DNA of 64,000 bases from Hymenobacter cellulosivorans (GTDB lineage: Bacteria > Bacteroidota > Bacteroidia > Cytophagales > Hymenobacteraceae): assembly GCF_022919135.1 (NCBI RefSeq), contig NZ_CP095049.1, positions 4,778,501-4,842,500 on the forward strand, in the 5' to 3' direction. The position numbers and the translations under genes were made by a program. Shown here piece after piece: positions 33,311 to 41,691 of this stretch. Below the pieces are notes generated by a model. That model worked only from the letters and a program-made list of their open reading frames with translations. It searched no databases and was not told the origin of the DNA. Every line of letters starts with the position of its first letter. Position 1 is the stretch's first letter.

Positions 33311-34495
33311 TTACTCTTCCAGCCGCGACACCAACAGCACGACGAATATTCCCAGCAGGGCCATCAGGGCAAACGACCAGCGTAAATCAGCGGCGGAGGC
33401 TATAAAGCCCACCACCGGAGGCACAATCAGGAAGCCAATGTAGCCCACCGTGGACACGCCCGCAATGGCCGCGCCCGAGCTCAACTGGCTGGACCGTCCC
33501 ACCATGCTGAACACCATTGGGACCACGCAGGACACCCCCAGCCCCACCAGGGCAAAACCCAGGCCGGCGGTAAGCGGCAAGGGCAGCAGGGCCGCCAGCA
33601 CTAGCCCCGCCGTCATCAGCAGGCCGCTCAGGCGCAGCAGGGGCTTGACGCCGTAGCGGTTTACGAGCCAGTCGCCGAGGAAGCGGCCGGTGGTCATGGC
33701 CACCATGTAAGTGGCAAAGCCAGCAGCCACCCAGTTTTTAGGCGCGTGCACGGCCTTGTCGAAATACACCCCGCTCCAGTCGTACATCGTGCCCTCGCAG
33801 GCCATAGACGCAAAGCAGATCAGGCCAAACTTGAGCAGGTGCTTGTCGGGCAGGGCAAACCGCGGCTTGGCAGGCTGCCCCTCGGCGGGCGGGGCCGGCG
33901 GTAGGTCGAGGCTGCGCGGGAAGAAAGCAAAGGCCAGGCCGGTGAGCACCAGGCCGACGGCCACGAAATGGTAGCCGGGGGCAATGTTGAGGCTGATCAG
34001 CCCCGCTCCTACGGCCGCTGCGGCAAAGCCAGCCACGCTCCAAACGCCGTGAAAGGTAGCAATGATGGAGCGACTGTAGAGGGCCTGCACCCCCACCGAC
34101 TGCGCGTTCATCGAGATATTGAGCAAGTTGCGGGAGCAGCCAAAGCAGAAAAGCAGCCCAACCAGCTGCCAGGTCTGGCCCGCGAAGCCCAGCAGGCCCA
34201 GGGCAGCATTGTAGAGCACGGCCCCGATGAGCATGATTTGCCGGCTGCTGAAGCGCTGTAGCAAATAACCCGTTACGGGTAGGGTAAGGAGCAGGCCAGT
34301 GGGCAGGGCCAGCAGCACCCCACCGAGCTCGGCTTCATTGAGGCCCAGATGCTGCTGAATGGTCGGAATGCGGGAAGCCCAGGTGGCATAGCCGAAGCCC
34401 GAAACCAGGAAAAATACGGCAATGGCCAGGCGCGCCGAGGCCGGACCTAAAGCCGCTGCTTCGGCAGGCGGAGCTATTTTTTGCGAAACACTCAT
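33311..34495 (-). CDS. MFS transporter
   Basis: This 394-residue protein has about twelve hydrophobic helices. It begins FFLVSGFGYATWASRIPTIQ and includes the cytosolic loop TGYLLQRFSSRQIMLIGAVL between helices 2 and 3, as in MFS permeases of the YbjJ/fucose-permease-like group. The substrate is unknown. It lies within the pectin locus between two T9SS-exported proteins, so a sugar is plausible, but it has no operator-like site upstream and a terminator (34601-34626) isolates it from the preceding gene. A role in uronate or rhamnose uptake is only a guess. Confidence 0.8.
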   Translation of the reverse strand: MSVSQKIAPPAEAAALGPASARLAIAVFFLVSGFGYATWASRIPTIQQHLGLNEAELGGVLLALPTGLLLTLPVTGYLLQRFSSRQIMLIGAVLYNAALGLLGFAGQTWQLVGLLFCFGCSRNLLNISMNAQSVGVQALYSRSIIATFHGVWSVAGFAAAAVGAGLISLNIAPGYHFVAVGLVLTGLAFAFFPRSLDLPPAPPAEGQPAKPRFALPDKHLLKFGLICFASMACEGTMYDWSGVYFDKAVHAPKNWVAAGFATYMVAMTTGRFLGDWLVNRYGVKPLLRLSGLLMTAGLVLAALLPLPLTAGLGFALVGLGVSCVVPMVFSMVGRSSQLSSGAAIAGVSTVGYIGFLIVPPVVGFIASAADLRWSFALMALLGIFVVLLVSRLEE

Positions 34496-34600
34496 ACTCG
34501 AAACTTCTGCACACTTCCCGCCGGGCTGGCTGTAGAATCAGGACATACCAACCCAGATTTTGCGCCAGCACAATGATTATAAGACCTATACAAAACAAAA

Positions 34601-34626
34601 CGACGCCCGGGGTAGACCGGGCGTCG
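34601..34626 (-). terminator. Rho-independent terminator after the T9SS-exported protein gene
   Basis: The 10-bp arms (CGACGCCCGG at 34601-34610 and complement at 34617-34626) have a 6-base loop. On the minus strand the hairpin is followed by GTTTTGTTTTG, a good T tract, 30 bases after the gene's stop. Confidence 0.88.
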
Positions 34627-34655
34627 CGCATTGAACGGCTAAAACCGTGGGGTAG

Positions 34656-35693
34656 TTACTGCTTCACCACTTTGGAAGTGATGCGCTGCTGACCGTCGTT
34701 GTACTCTACCATGTAGATACCGGCCGTCAGGGTTGACAGGCGCACTTCCGTGGCCGTCGAGTTGGGCTGGGCAGCAAACGAGGCTACTTTCTGGCCGTTC
34801 GACGCATACACGGCTACCGTGGCGCCTTTAGCAGCAGCAGGGTGAGCCACGGCCAGCATGTCCTGGGCGGGGTTCGGGTACACGTTCAGGCTCTGCTTGG
34901 CTACGGCCTGCTTGCTAGCCAGAGCGGGCTGGGTGCTCTTCAACGTCACGTTGCGCAGCAATACATAGCGACCTACGCTGCTGCTACCTACGCCGAAGTA
35001 CAGGCGTACGGTGATAGTCTGGCCGGCAGCCAGTGTAACGCCCGAGCCAGAGGTCATGGCAAAGCGGAAAGAGCTGGGCACACCGCCCGTAGCGTACTGG
35101 GGCAACACGGCACCGGCGGAAGAAATACCGCTGGTGTTGTTGCCGAAAGAGCCATTAGCTGTGGCAGGCAGCACCCCGCCGGGCGACGTAACGGTGGAGT
35201 TGCTGATAGCCGGGCCTTTGCCAGCCACGATGCTAGTGGAGTCGTTGACGAAGTTGCTCAGCGAATACATAACCACCACCTTGCCGGCAGCCGAGCTGAC
35301 AACGGAAGCATCCAGAAGCACCGAGTCGAGGCGGGTAGCAGCCGTAGCCGTAGCCTGAAACTGCTGGTAGAACGTGCGACGGGGGTTAGCACCGGGGCCG
35401 GGAGGCGTATTGTTAGAGCTCCAGCCGCCGCCGTTAGCCAGTACGGCAAAAGCCTGACCCAAACCAGGCGTGTAGGGCGCGTATGCCGTGCCACCAGTCG
35501 GCACCTGCCCGTCGGAAATAACCAACCGCTTGAAGGTTGAAGGAGCGCCGGTGAGGCCGGAGCGCACGGCTGCGTTGTCCTGGTTGTTGGCCTCCAGGTT
35601 CCACCGTACGAAACCAGGCGTTTGAGCCATAGCCTGTCCGGACACGAATAAGGCAGCCGAAAGAGTAAGGCCAGCGAGTAGATTTTTCTTCAT
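34656..35693 (-). CDS. T9SS-exported protein of unknown function under double pectin operators
   Basis: This 345-residue protein has a signal peptide (MKKNLLAGLTLSAALFVSGQAMA, cleaved before QTPGF) and a T9SS type A sorting domain at the C-terminus (SLNVYPNPAQDMLAVAHPAA, VYASNGQKVASF, LSTLTAGIYMVEY, ending KVVKQ). The middle ~240 residues are Ser/Thr/Gly-rich beta sandwich-like sequence (RWNLEANNQDNAAVRSGL, FRFAMTSGSGVTLAAGQTIT, RLYFGVGSSSVGRYVLLRN) that I do not recognise. Two operator-like palindromes lie 133-184 bases upstream, so it belongs to the pectin regulon by inference. It could be a surface pectin-binding protein or a lyase of an undescribed kind. Confidence 0.8.
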   Translation of the reverse strand: MKKNLLAGLTLSAALFVSGQAMAQTPGFVRWNLEANNQDNAAVRSGLTGAPSTFKRLVISDGQVPTGGTAYAPYTPGLGQAFAVLANGGGWSSNNTPPGPGANPRRTFYQQFQATATAATRLDSVLLDASVVSSAAGKVVVMYSLSNFVNDSTSIVAGKGPAISNSTVTSPGGVLPATANGSFGNNTSGISSAGAVLPQYATGGVPSSFRFAMTSGSGVTLAAGQTITVRLYFGVGSSSVGRYVLLRNVTLKSTQPALASKQAVAKQSLNVYPNPAQDMLAVAHPAAAKGATVAVYASNGQKVASFAAQPNSTATEVRLSTLTAGIYMVEYNDGQQRITSKVVKQ

Positions 35694-35825
35694 AACGAAG
35701 GAGAACTGTTTGTGGGAATTGAATGGTTAACGAGCCGAGCTTGCCGAAGGCAGAAGGGCTGGTAATGCTTTTCCAAGTTTCACTATTCGAAGCTAAATGG
35801 GAAGCAGCGGCAGGTTTTAATTTGC

Positions 35826-35849
35826 GCAAACGTTACCGGGAACGTTCCC
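35826..35849. promoter_or_regulatory. Predicted LacI-type operator 1 upstream of the unknown T9SS protein
   Basis: On the minus strand it reads GGG-AACGTT-CCCGGT-AACGTTTGC toward the gene, followed by GCAAATTAAA, similar to the extension beside the kduD and pectate lyase sites. It is the closest match to the consensus in the window and lies 133 bases upstream of the start codon. Confidence 0.82.
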
Positions 35850-35853
35850 AGCT

Positions 35854-35877
35854 GTTAACGCTACCGGTAACGTTTGC
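35854..35877. promoter_or_regulatory. Predicted LacI-type operator 2, inverted and adjacent
   Basis: On the plus strand it reads GTT-AACGCT-ACCGGT-AACGTTTGC, with one mismatch in the first hexamer and the opposite orientation to its neighbour. The centres of the two sites are 28 bases apart, so two repressor dimers could sit side by side. Such pairing is seen nowhere else in the locus. Confidence 0.72.
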
Positions 35878-35922
35878 GGCGAGGGCCGATAAAAGCAGGA
35901 AAAAGATGCTTACCTGAGCCGC

Positions 35923-37038
35923 CTACAGCTTACCGACCCCGGCACCTTGCAACACGATTTGCTTTACCTGGGCGGCCTCATTCAGCACGGAAGAATACTG
36001 GTAAGGCGGCTGAAATGAGCAGGTGCTGGTGGTGGGCTGGGAGCCTTTGCTGCCGGCATACAAGTTACCGGCAACGTCCCACTTGCCGGGCACGCTGCTG
36101 TTCTTGGTCGTCAGCGGATCCTTGCTGTCCTCGAAATAGTTTTGCTCTACCCGCAGGCAGGCCTCCATGCGCGAGTTGATACCCGTACCGTACACGTGCT
36201 GGTAGTAATTGTTGAACACGTGGCCCGTGCCGAAGCGGTAGACCGGCACCCGCTCGTGGATGTTGCGGTAGTAGTTGTGGTGAAATGTCACTTTCCGGTC
36301 ACCGGCGTCCTTGTCGGAGTTGCCGATCAGGTGGGCCTTGTGGTGGTCGTGGAAGTAGTTCCAGGAAATGGTGATGTAGGCGCTGGCCCCCTTGGCGTCG
36401 ATCAGGCCGTCGTAGAGGTCCTGGTTGGTTTGCGTGGCCGGGTCCAGGTTAAAAAACTCGCAGTGGTCGAACCACAGGTTTTGGCTCGTACCCTGAATGG
36501 TGATGCAGTCCCCATCGTTGACGGCTAATTGCGGGCGCTTTTCGTCGTTGATTTTGGTGTTGGTCACTGTCGACATCGTGAAGCGCAGGTTCTGGACGAT
36601 GATGTTGCGCTGGTCGCTTATGGTAAGACCCACGCCCTCCAGAAAGCCGGTTTTGCCCACGCCCAGCAGAGTTTTATTGGAAGCCACCCGCACCGAGGCG
36701 CCTTCCGTTCCGCCCGAAATCGTACCGGCAATGGTGATGATGAGGGGCTCCTTGCTCTTGGCGTATTCCGTCAGCTCGGCCAACGTAGTAGCGGCCACCG
36801 TGCGCCCCCCGGCCCCGCCGGTAGTGCCGCCGTTTTCCGCAGCAAAGCCCACCAGCCCAGACACAGCGGCCGGGGTGGCCGACGTAGTAGCAGCTGCCGG
36901 CGCCGGCGCACCAGCCGATTCGAGCGGTTTCTTCGCGCAGGCCGTCGTGCCAAGCAGCAGCGCCAGGGCTAGGGCCGTACCGACACGAGGTAGCCGGATG
37001 CTACCCGCAACGGGCAGGATGGAGGAGTATTGCTTCAC
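35923..37038 (-). CDS. PL1 pectate lyase, lipoprotein
   Basis: This 371-residue protein has an N-terminal lipoprotein signal: the hydrophobic stretch TALALALLLGTTAC ends in a lipobox Cys at about residue 33, followed by a Pro/Ala/Thr-rich linker. The body is a PL1 beta-helix: SNKTLLGVGKTGFLEGVGLT, NIIVQNLRF, DGDCITIQGTSQNLWFDHCE, DGLIDAKGASAYITISWNYF, and the catalytic-Arg segment HHNYYRNIHERVPVYRFGTG. It cleaves polygalacturonate by beta-elimination, probably tethered to the outer membrane or its periplasmic face. It lies downstream of GH28 and GH105 on the same strand, though a long-loop inverted repeat sits in the 177-base gap before it. Confidence 0.9.
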   Translation of the reverse strand: MKQYSSILPVAGSIRLPRVGTALALALLLGTTACAKKPLESAGAPAPAAATTSATPAAVSGLVGFAAENGGTTGGAGGRTVAATTLAELTEYAKSKEPLIITIAGTISGGTEGASVRVASNKTLLGVGKTGFLEGVGLTISDQRNIIVQNLRFTMSTVTNTKINDEKRPQLAVNDGDCITIQGTSQNLWFDHCEFFNLDPATQTNQDLYDGLIDAKGASAYITISWNYFHDHHKAHLIGNSDKDAGDRKVTFHHNYYRNIHERVPVYRFGTGHVFNNYYQHVYGTGINSRMEACLRVEQNYFEDSKDPLTTKNSSVPGKWDVAGNLYAGSKGSQPTTSTCSFQPPYQYSSVLNEAAQVKQIVLQGAGVGKL

Positions 37039-37117
37039 AAACGGTGTGTTTTAAACAGGAAAAAGGACGGAGCTAGCAGGACACCTGCTTAGGGCTAATA
37101 GGGCTAAAAAACGGGAA

Positions 37118-37210
37118 AGCGCAAATCCTTAGTCGGCGGCCCGGCCCGAGTTCCATTTTCTGGACCGGACCGGGCTTTCCTCACCACAAGGCCAACGTCG
37201 GATTTGCGCT
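37118..37210 (-). terminator. Long-loop inverted repeat after the GH105 gene
   Basis: AGCGCAAATCC (37118-37128) is exactly complementary to 37200-37210; the 71-base loop contains a second GC-rich partial hairpin (CCCGGCCCG / CGGACCGGG). It starts six bases after the GH105 stop and may attenuate rather than stop transcription into the PL1 gene. Confidence 0.45.
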
Positions 37211-37215
37211 ACTCC

Positions 37216-39150
37216 CTAGCGTTTCGACTGTTGCAGCAGCCAGTTTGCCAGGTCTTTACTTGCTTGAAAATTCTCGTACTCAGCCGGAATCTTGCGGCCG
37301 TCCACGTACTCGTTGTACAGCCACGGGTCACCCACGGCGAAGACCGTTCCTTTGCCCAGCTTGGCCACGGCTACAATCTGGTCCTGACCCTGCGTAATGA
37401 CGGGCTGGGCTGGGGCCTGCAGGCTCAGGGGCGAGAGTTCTTTGATGTAGGCCGCGCGGGCCTTGGTGAAAATGGGGTTGCCGGCCGGCAAAGTCACTTT
37501 GCCCTGCTCGAACTGGCTGCCCTTGACCATGTTCACGCTGCGGTTGGTGAACTGAATGCCGAAGCTTTTGGCCAGCTCGTTGAAGTGCTTGATTTCGCAG
37601 TTGGCCGTGTCGTTGGCCATCAGCACCAGCACGCCGCCATCCTTCACCCAGTCGGTCAGCACCTTGGTATCGGCGGCCCCGATGAAGTTGGGCTTGGCCG
37701 TTTCCTTTTTGGTGTCCGGATCGACGATAATATACACGTCGACGCCCTTGAGCGAGGCCTTGGTGGGCGCCGTCGGAATGGAAACGGTTTTGGCACCTAA
37801 GTCGCGGAAGGTGTTGCCCCAAAGCCAGAAGCCCGAGTGCATCCGGTCTTCCCAGGTGTAGTGAAACCGCTCCTGCTGGCCGGTAATGGCGCTTTTGCGG
37901 TATTCATTGTTGAAGTAGTAGTCCAGGCCGATGGTCTTGTTCTGACCCACGTTTTGGGTAGCGGCAATTTCCATTTCCAGGCTGGCCAGAATAAACGGCC
38001 CCACGCCTTTCAAGTCATTTTTGCGCAGGGGCTCCGAGAGGTAATACTCGAAGCTCCCGTCGCGGTAGGGGTTGCCGCCCAAACCGCCCACGCTCACCGT
38101 GCCGTTGAAGGCCAGGGCGCCGTTTTCCTCGGCCACGAAGGTTTTCAGCAGCCCGTCGTAGCCCTTTTTGGCCACCTCGGCGTACTTTTTATCAAGGTAG
38201 CCCATCCGCACGCCCTTGGCCAGCATGTACACAAACATGCTGCTGCCCGAGGCCTCGGCGTAGTTGCCCTTGCGCGCGGCCTGGTCCACGACCAGGGACC
38301 AAGTGCCGGTTTTCGAATCCTGGTACTTGGCCAGCACCGGAGCCAGGCGCTGCACGTCCTTAATCAGCTGCTGGCGCTGGGGGTGGTTCTGGGGAAAGTA
38401 GTCGAGCACGTCGACCAAAGCCATGGCGTACCAGCCCATGCCCCGGTCCCAGAAGTTAGGGCTCTGGCCGGTGGTTTTGTTCGCCCACTTCTGCTCCTTG
38501 CTTTCGTCGTAGCCGTGGTACATGAGCCCGGTTTTGGGGTCGACCAGATTCTTTTCAATCAAGGCAAACTGCTTGGCCACGTCGTCGAAGCCCTCAGGCT
38601 TGTTGAAGACGGCGCTGTACTCGGCGTAGAAGGGCTCGGCCATGTAGAGGCCGTCGAGCCACATCTGATTGGGATACACCTTCTTGTGCCAGAAGCCGCC
38701 GGCCTTGGTGCGGGGCTGCCCGTCGAGCTGCTTGCGCAGGAGCTGGGCCGCCTTGATGTACTTTTCCTGCTTAGGCACCGAGGTCTGGCTCATCGTGAGC
38801 AGGGCGTGGCCGGTGGTCAGGTTGTCGAGGTTGTAGTCTTCGAGCTTGTAGGTCCGAATCGTGCCGTCCTCGCGCACAAACTGGTCGAGGTCCTTCTGGA
38901 TGTAGGTGAAGTATTTCGGGTCGCCGGTACGGTTCCAGACCCGCTCCAGGGCTTTGAGCATCAGGCCCTGCTCGTAGTCCCAGCGGGCTGTTTTGCGGTT
39001 GCCAATCAAGATGGAATCGGGGTGCCAGCCAATAAAGGAATCGGCCATGCGCTGCGACATGGGCTTGGCGGCCGGCGCGGCAGTTTGAGCTTCGGCCGCG
39101 GCGCTGAACAGCGTCAGGCCCAGCAAGGTCAGGGAAAAGGGAGCTTTCAT
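37216..39150 (-). CDS. GH105 unsaturated glucuronyl/rhamnogalacturonyl hydrolase with C-terminal GATase-like domain
   Basis: This 644-residue protein has a signal peptide (MKAPFSLTLLGLTLFSAAAEA). Residues ~30-420 form a GH105 (alpha/alpha)6 barrel of the YteR/YesR type: RWDYEQGLMLKALERVWNRT, YNLDNLTTGHALLTM with the likely catalytic Asp, YPNQMWLDGLYMAEPFYAEY and PNFWDRGMGWYAMALVDVLD. It removes unsaturated uronic acid from the non-reducing end of lyase products. The last ~200 residues (LKGVDVYIIVDPDTKKE, VLTDWVKDGGVLVLMANDT, GKGTVFAVGDPWLYNEY) look like a DUF4350/glutamine amidotransferase-like domain, an addition beyond the ~370-residue YteR. It lies 61 bases after GH28 and is probably co-transcribed with it. 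Confidence 0.9.
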   Translation of the reverse strand: MKAPFSLTLLGLTLFSAAAEAQTAAPAAKPMSQRMADSFIGWHPDSILIGNRKTARWDYEQGLMLKALERVWNRTGDPKYFTYIQKDLDQFVREDGTIRTYKLEDYNLDNLTTGHALLTMSQTSVPKQEKYIKAAQLLRKQLDGQPRTKAGGFWHKKVYPNQMWLDGLYMAEPFYAEYSAVFNKPEGFDDVAKQFALIEKNLVDPKTGLMYHGYDESKEQKWANKTTGQSPNFWDRGMGWYAMALVDVLDYFPQNHPQRQQLIKDVQRLAPVLAKYQDSKTGTWSLVVDQAARKGNYAEASGSSMFVYMLAKGVRMGYLDKKYAEVAKKGYDGLLKTFVAEENGALAFNGTVSVGGLGGNPYRDGSFEYYLSEPLRKNDLKGVGPFILASLEMEIAATQNVGQNKTIGLDYYFNNEYRKSAITGQQERFHYTWEDRMHSGFWLWGNTFRDLGAKTVSIPTAPTKASLKGVDVYIIVDPDTKKETAKPNFIGAADTKVLTDWVKDGGVLVLMANDTANCEIKHFNELAKSFGIQFTNRSVNMVKGSQFEQGKVTLPAGNPIFTKARAAYIKELSPLSLQAPAQPVITQGQDQIVAVAKLGKGTVFAVGDPWLYNEYVDGRKIPAEYENFQASKDLANWLLQQSKR

Positions 39151-39211
39151 GCGGTGGGATATGTAAGCACGGCGGCCTCCCTCCTGCTTGCCGGAAGGAG
39201 GCCGCTCAAAA

Positions 39212-40873
39212 CTAGCGCTGAGAAATGGTTACCGTTTTCTTCGACACCTTGTCGCCGATTTCCACGTCCTTCTTGGCGGCTTTGGTGTCGGTGTTGGCCA
39301 ACTTCACGTTCTTGGCTCGGTCGCCGGTCACGCGCATCAGCAGCGTGGCGCCGGGCGTGTACTTGATACCGTCGAGGCTGATGTCCTTGCTGTTCTGCAC
39401 TTCCATCACGGGCATGGTATTCTTGCTCAGCAGGGTCACGTTTTTCAGGCGAATATCCTCAGCCTCGATGCACACCAAGCCTTTGTCGCTTTGCAGCACG
39501 GCGTTTTCGATGGTAATGTCGCGCAACGGCATTTCGGGCAGCCCGCGCATCATGATGCCCACGTCAGCCCCGTCGCAGGTGATGTTGCGGATGTCGATGT
39601 GGCGGAACTGGGGCGTGCCTTCGTTGAGCGGCTCGGCCTTGATAACGGGCGGCGCCGACGACTCCCCGACCAGCGCCACCGGGTCTTTGGCCATGTAGTA
39701 GAGGTCGAAAATCACGGCCTGGGCCACGATGTTCTTCATGTTGACATTGTTGATGAAGATGTTCTCCACTACCCCGCCCCGGCCGCGGGCCGCCTTGAAG
39801 CGCAGGCCCACGTCGGTACCCATGAAGGTCAGGTTGTAGGCGTAGATGTTGCGGGCCCCGCCCGACATTTCCGACCCAATCACGAAGCCGCCGTGGGCGT
39901 GGTACACCTTCGTGTCGCGGATGATGAAGTTTTCGGTGGGCATGCCGCGCTTACGGCCTTGCTCATCCCGGCCGCTCTTGATGCAAATCCCGTCGTCGCC
40001 CACGTCGAAGGTGCAGCCTTCCACGATGCCGTTCTTGCAGGATTCCAGGTCGATGGCGTCGGTGTTCTGCCCGTACTCAGGATTGAGTACTGTCACGTTG
40101 CGCACCGTAATATCCTCGCTCATCAGCGGGTGCAAGGACCAGGCAGGCGAGTTCTGGAACGTCACGCCGTCCAGCATCAGGCGCTTGCAGTGGTCGAGCA
40201 CGAGCATGTCGGGCCGCAGGAAGTCCTTGATATCCTCGTAGTCCTTCACTTCTTTGCCCGGCTTCAGATAGAATGCCTCCGGAATGGTAGAGCCCTTCAG
40301 CGACTGCGCCGACGGATACCAGGTATCCTTTTTCTCGTTGGTCACCCCGCCGCTTTCTACCAGGCGCTTCCACTGGCTCTCGGTCAGCTTGCTTTTCTTG
40401 ACCGAGCGCCAGGTGCCCCCGTCGCCGTCGAATACGCCCTTGCCGGTAATGGCAATGTTTTCGAGGTCTTTGCCGTAAATCTGAGCCTGGTTGCGCACGG
40501 CCTCCACGCCTTCCCAGCTGGTTTTAATCAGGTGGTAGTCCTTGCGCGCCTTGCTGAACTGCACGTAAGCGCCCTGGGCCAGGTGCAGGTTCACGTTACT
40601 GCGCATCTCGATGGGCGCCGTCAGCCAGTGGCCGCGGGGTACGAGCACCACCCCGCCGCCAGCCTTGCTGCTGGCATCAATGGCCTGCTGGATGGCGTTG
40701 GTCTGGGTCAGGCCGTCGGATACGGCCCCAAACTTGGTGATGGAAAGCGTGTCGGCCCGGAACGAGGGGGTTTTCACCGCCGGCAGATTGGGCTTGGGCT
40801 GGTCGGCCGCCGTGGCGCCGAAACTGGTAAAGAGCAGGCCGAGGGCGGCCGTGGAAACGAAGGGGAATTTCAT
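39212..40873 (-). CDS. GH28 polygalacturonase (exo-type)
   Basis: This 553-residue protein has a signal peptide (about 1-22, ending FGATAADQP). GH28 motifs occur in order: FGAVSDGLTQTNAIQQAI, EYGQNTDAIDLESCKNGI (the NTD motif), VGDDGICIKSGRDEQG (the catalytic DD), HAHGGFVIGSEMSGGARN (the GH motif) and VGLRFKAARGRGG (RFK in place of RIK). All catalytic aspartates are present. The length and the SGxDExGR segment are typical of exo-polygalacturonases acting on oligogalacturonides. It is the first gene of a GH28-GH105-PL1 minus-strand unit; an operator-like site lies 200 bases upstream. Confidence 0.92.
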   Translation of the reverse strand: MKFPFVSTAALGLLFTSFGATAADQPKPNLPAVKTPSFRADTLSITKFGAVSDGLTQTNAIQQAIDASSKAGGGVVLVPRGHWLTAPIEMRSNVNLHLAQGAYVQFSKARKDYHLIKTSWEGVEAVRNQAQIYGKDLENIAITGKGVFDGDGGTWRSVKKSKLTESQWKRLVESGGVTNEKKDTWYPSAQSLKGSTIPEAFYLKPGKEVKDYEDIKDFLRPDMLVLDHCKRLMLDGVTFQNSPAWSLHPLMSEDITVRNVTVLNPEYGQNTDAIDLESCKNGIVEGCTFDVGDDGICIKSGRDEQGRKRGMPTENFIIRDTKVYHAHGGFVIGSEMSGGARNIYAYNLTFMGTDVGLRFKAARGRGGVVENIFINNVNMKNIVAQAVIFDLYYMAKDPVALVGESSAPPVIKAEPLNEGTPQFRHIDIRNITCDGADVGIMMRGLPEMPLRDITIENAVLQSDKGLVCIEAEDIRLKNVTLLSKNTMPVMEVQNSKDISLDGIKYTPGATLLMRVTGDRAKNVKLANTDTKAAKKDVEIGDKVSKKTVTISQR

Positions 40874-41072
40874 ACGGGGTGGGTTACGTGTCTACCAGAA
40901 GTGGTGGAAAGCAGACCGGATTGAGTGCGGTAGAAAGGTGCGTATTCCAACTGCCAAAGCAGCCAACGTATTACACTATTCCAAGAATAAAGCCAGATTG
41001 GGTTTCTCCCTATCCTACCGTTAAGATTGAAGGAAAATCAGGATTCCCCGCAGAAGCGCCGCTATTTTCTAT

Positions 41073-41096
41073 GCAAACGTTACCGGGAACGTTGTC
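41073..41096. promoter_or_regulatory. Predicted LacI-type operator upstream of the GH28-GH105-PL1 unit
   Basis: On the minus strand it reads GAC-AACGTT-CCCGGT-AACGTTTGC toward GH28, identical to the 35826 site across AACGTT-CCCGGT-AACGTTTGC. It lies 200 bases upstream of the GH28 start. Confidence 0.82.
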
Positions 41097-41268
41097 AAGG
41101 ACCAGCCGGAGCTTGTACTTTCTTAGTCCACAGCAGGCTATAAATGGACCGGAACCAGTGCTGACAGCGAATTACAGGACCGGGTTCAGCAAATACAATT
41201 GGCTTTTCGGGTGGTGAACTACAACAACCAGCAGCCGGAAATTTATTTATACAAATTCTAAACAAAGC

Positions 41269-41298
41269 TTGACAAGTTCGTTTTCCTTGCTACTTTTG
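41269..41298 (+). promoter_or_regulatory. Candidate Bacteroidetes-type promoter
   Basis: TACTTTTG (41291-41298) fits the TAnnTTTG -7 element, and TTG (41269-41271) lies 19 bases upstream as a -33 element. It is 67 bases ahead of the small Cys-rich protein gene on the plus strand. Confidence 0.45.
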
Positions 41299-41364
41299 GG
41301 CGTATTTAGAATCTATCCAAATAACAATTCTTTATTCTTCTGTAACCCGTAACCGAACCTCATT

Positions 41365-41691
41365 ATGCGCCAGTATCTGCACCACAACGAATTTGGCTGC
41401 ATCTCCCGCTGCCCCAGCGGCTGCTGCCTGCACCTGTACTTTGGCAACGTAGCCCTCTGCCTTAAAGCTGAAGAGCTGACCGAATGGCGCCGCATGGCCG
41501 CCGGCCTCTACCAGAAGTACGCCCCCCAGCTTACCGACCCTGATGCCCGCTGCATTACCGTTCCAAGTCCGGTGAGCTGCCAGGCCTTCGTGTTTACGCT
41601 GGAGGAAGTCTTCCTGCTGCACGACCTGCTGATGAGCGCCAACCTGCTGCTGGAAGCGGAGCTGATTCTGGCCGGCAGCGCGGCCCGATAA
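41365..41691 (+). CDS. Small conserved protein of unknown function (DUF6686-like)
   Basis: This 108-residue protein has no signal peptide. The N-terminal third has a Cys cluster (FGCISRCPSGCCLHLYFGNVALCL) and the rest is helical (LTEWRRMAAGLYQKY; FTLEEVFLLHDLLMSANLLL). I recall small proteins of this shape in Bacteroidota, filed as DUF6686, but cannot confirm it here. The cysteines might bind a metal. It stands alone, with a plausible promoter upstream, 195 bases before the trehalose gene on the same strand. No role can be given. Confidence 0.6.
   Translation: MRQYLHHNEFGCISRCPSGCCLHLYFGNVALCLKAEELTEWRRMAAGLYQKYAPQLTDPDARCITVPSPVSCQAFVFTLEEVFLLHDLLMSANLLLEAELILAGSAAR

Larger units (their letters stand above)
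40874..41364. other. 490-base intergenic region with divergent promoters
   Basis: This gap separates the GH28 unit (minus) from the small protein at 41365 (plus). It contains the operator at 41073-41096 and a Bacteroidetes-type promoter candidate at 41269-41298. The part nearest the plus-strand gene is AT-rich (around 41236-41266). A 112-codon open frame covering 40879-41217 spans the operator, has no family resemblance and is probably chance. Confidence 0.6.

Noticed and set aside
40879..41217. A 112-codon open frame in the GH28 upstream gap
   Set aside because: It spans the operator at 41073-41096, has no recognisable motif and unusual composition for this genome; treated as non-coding.
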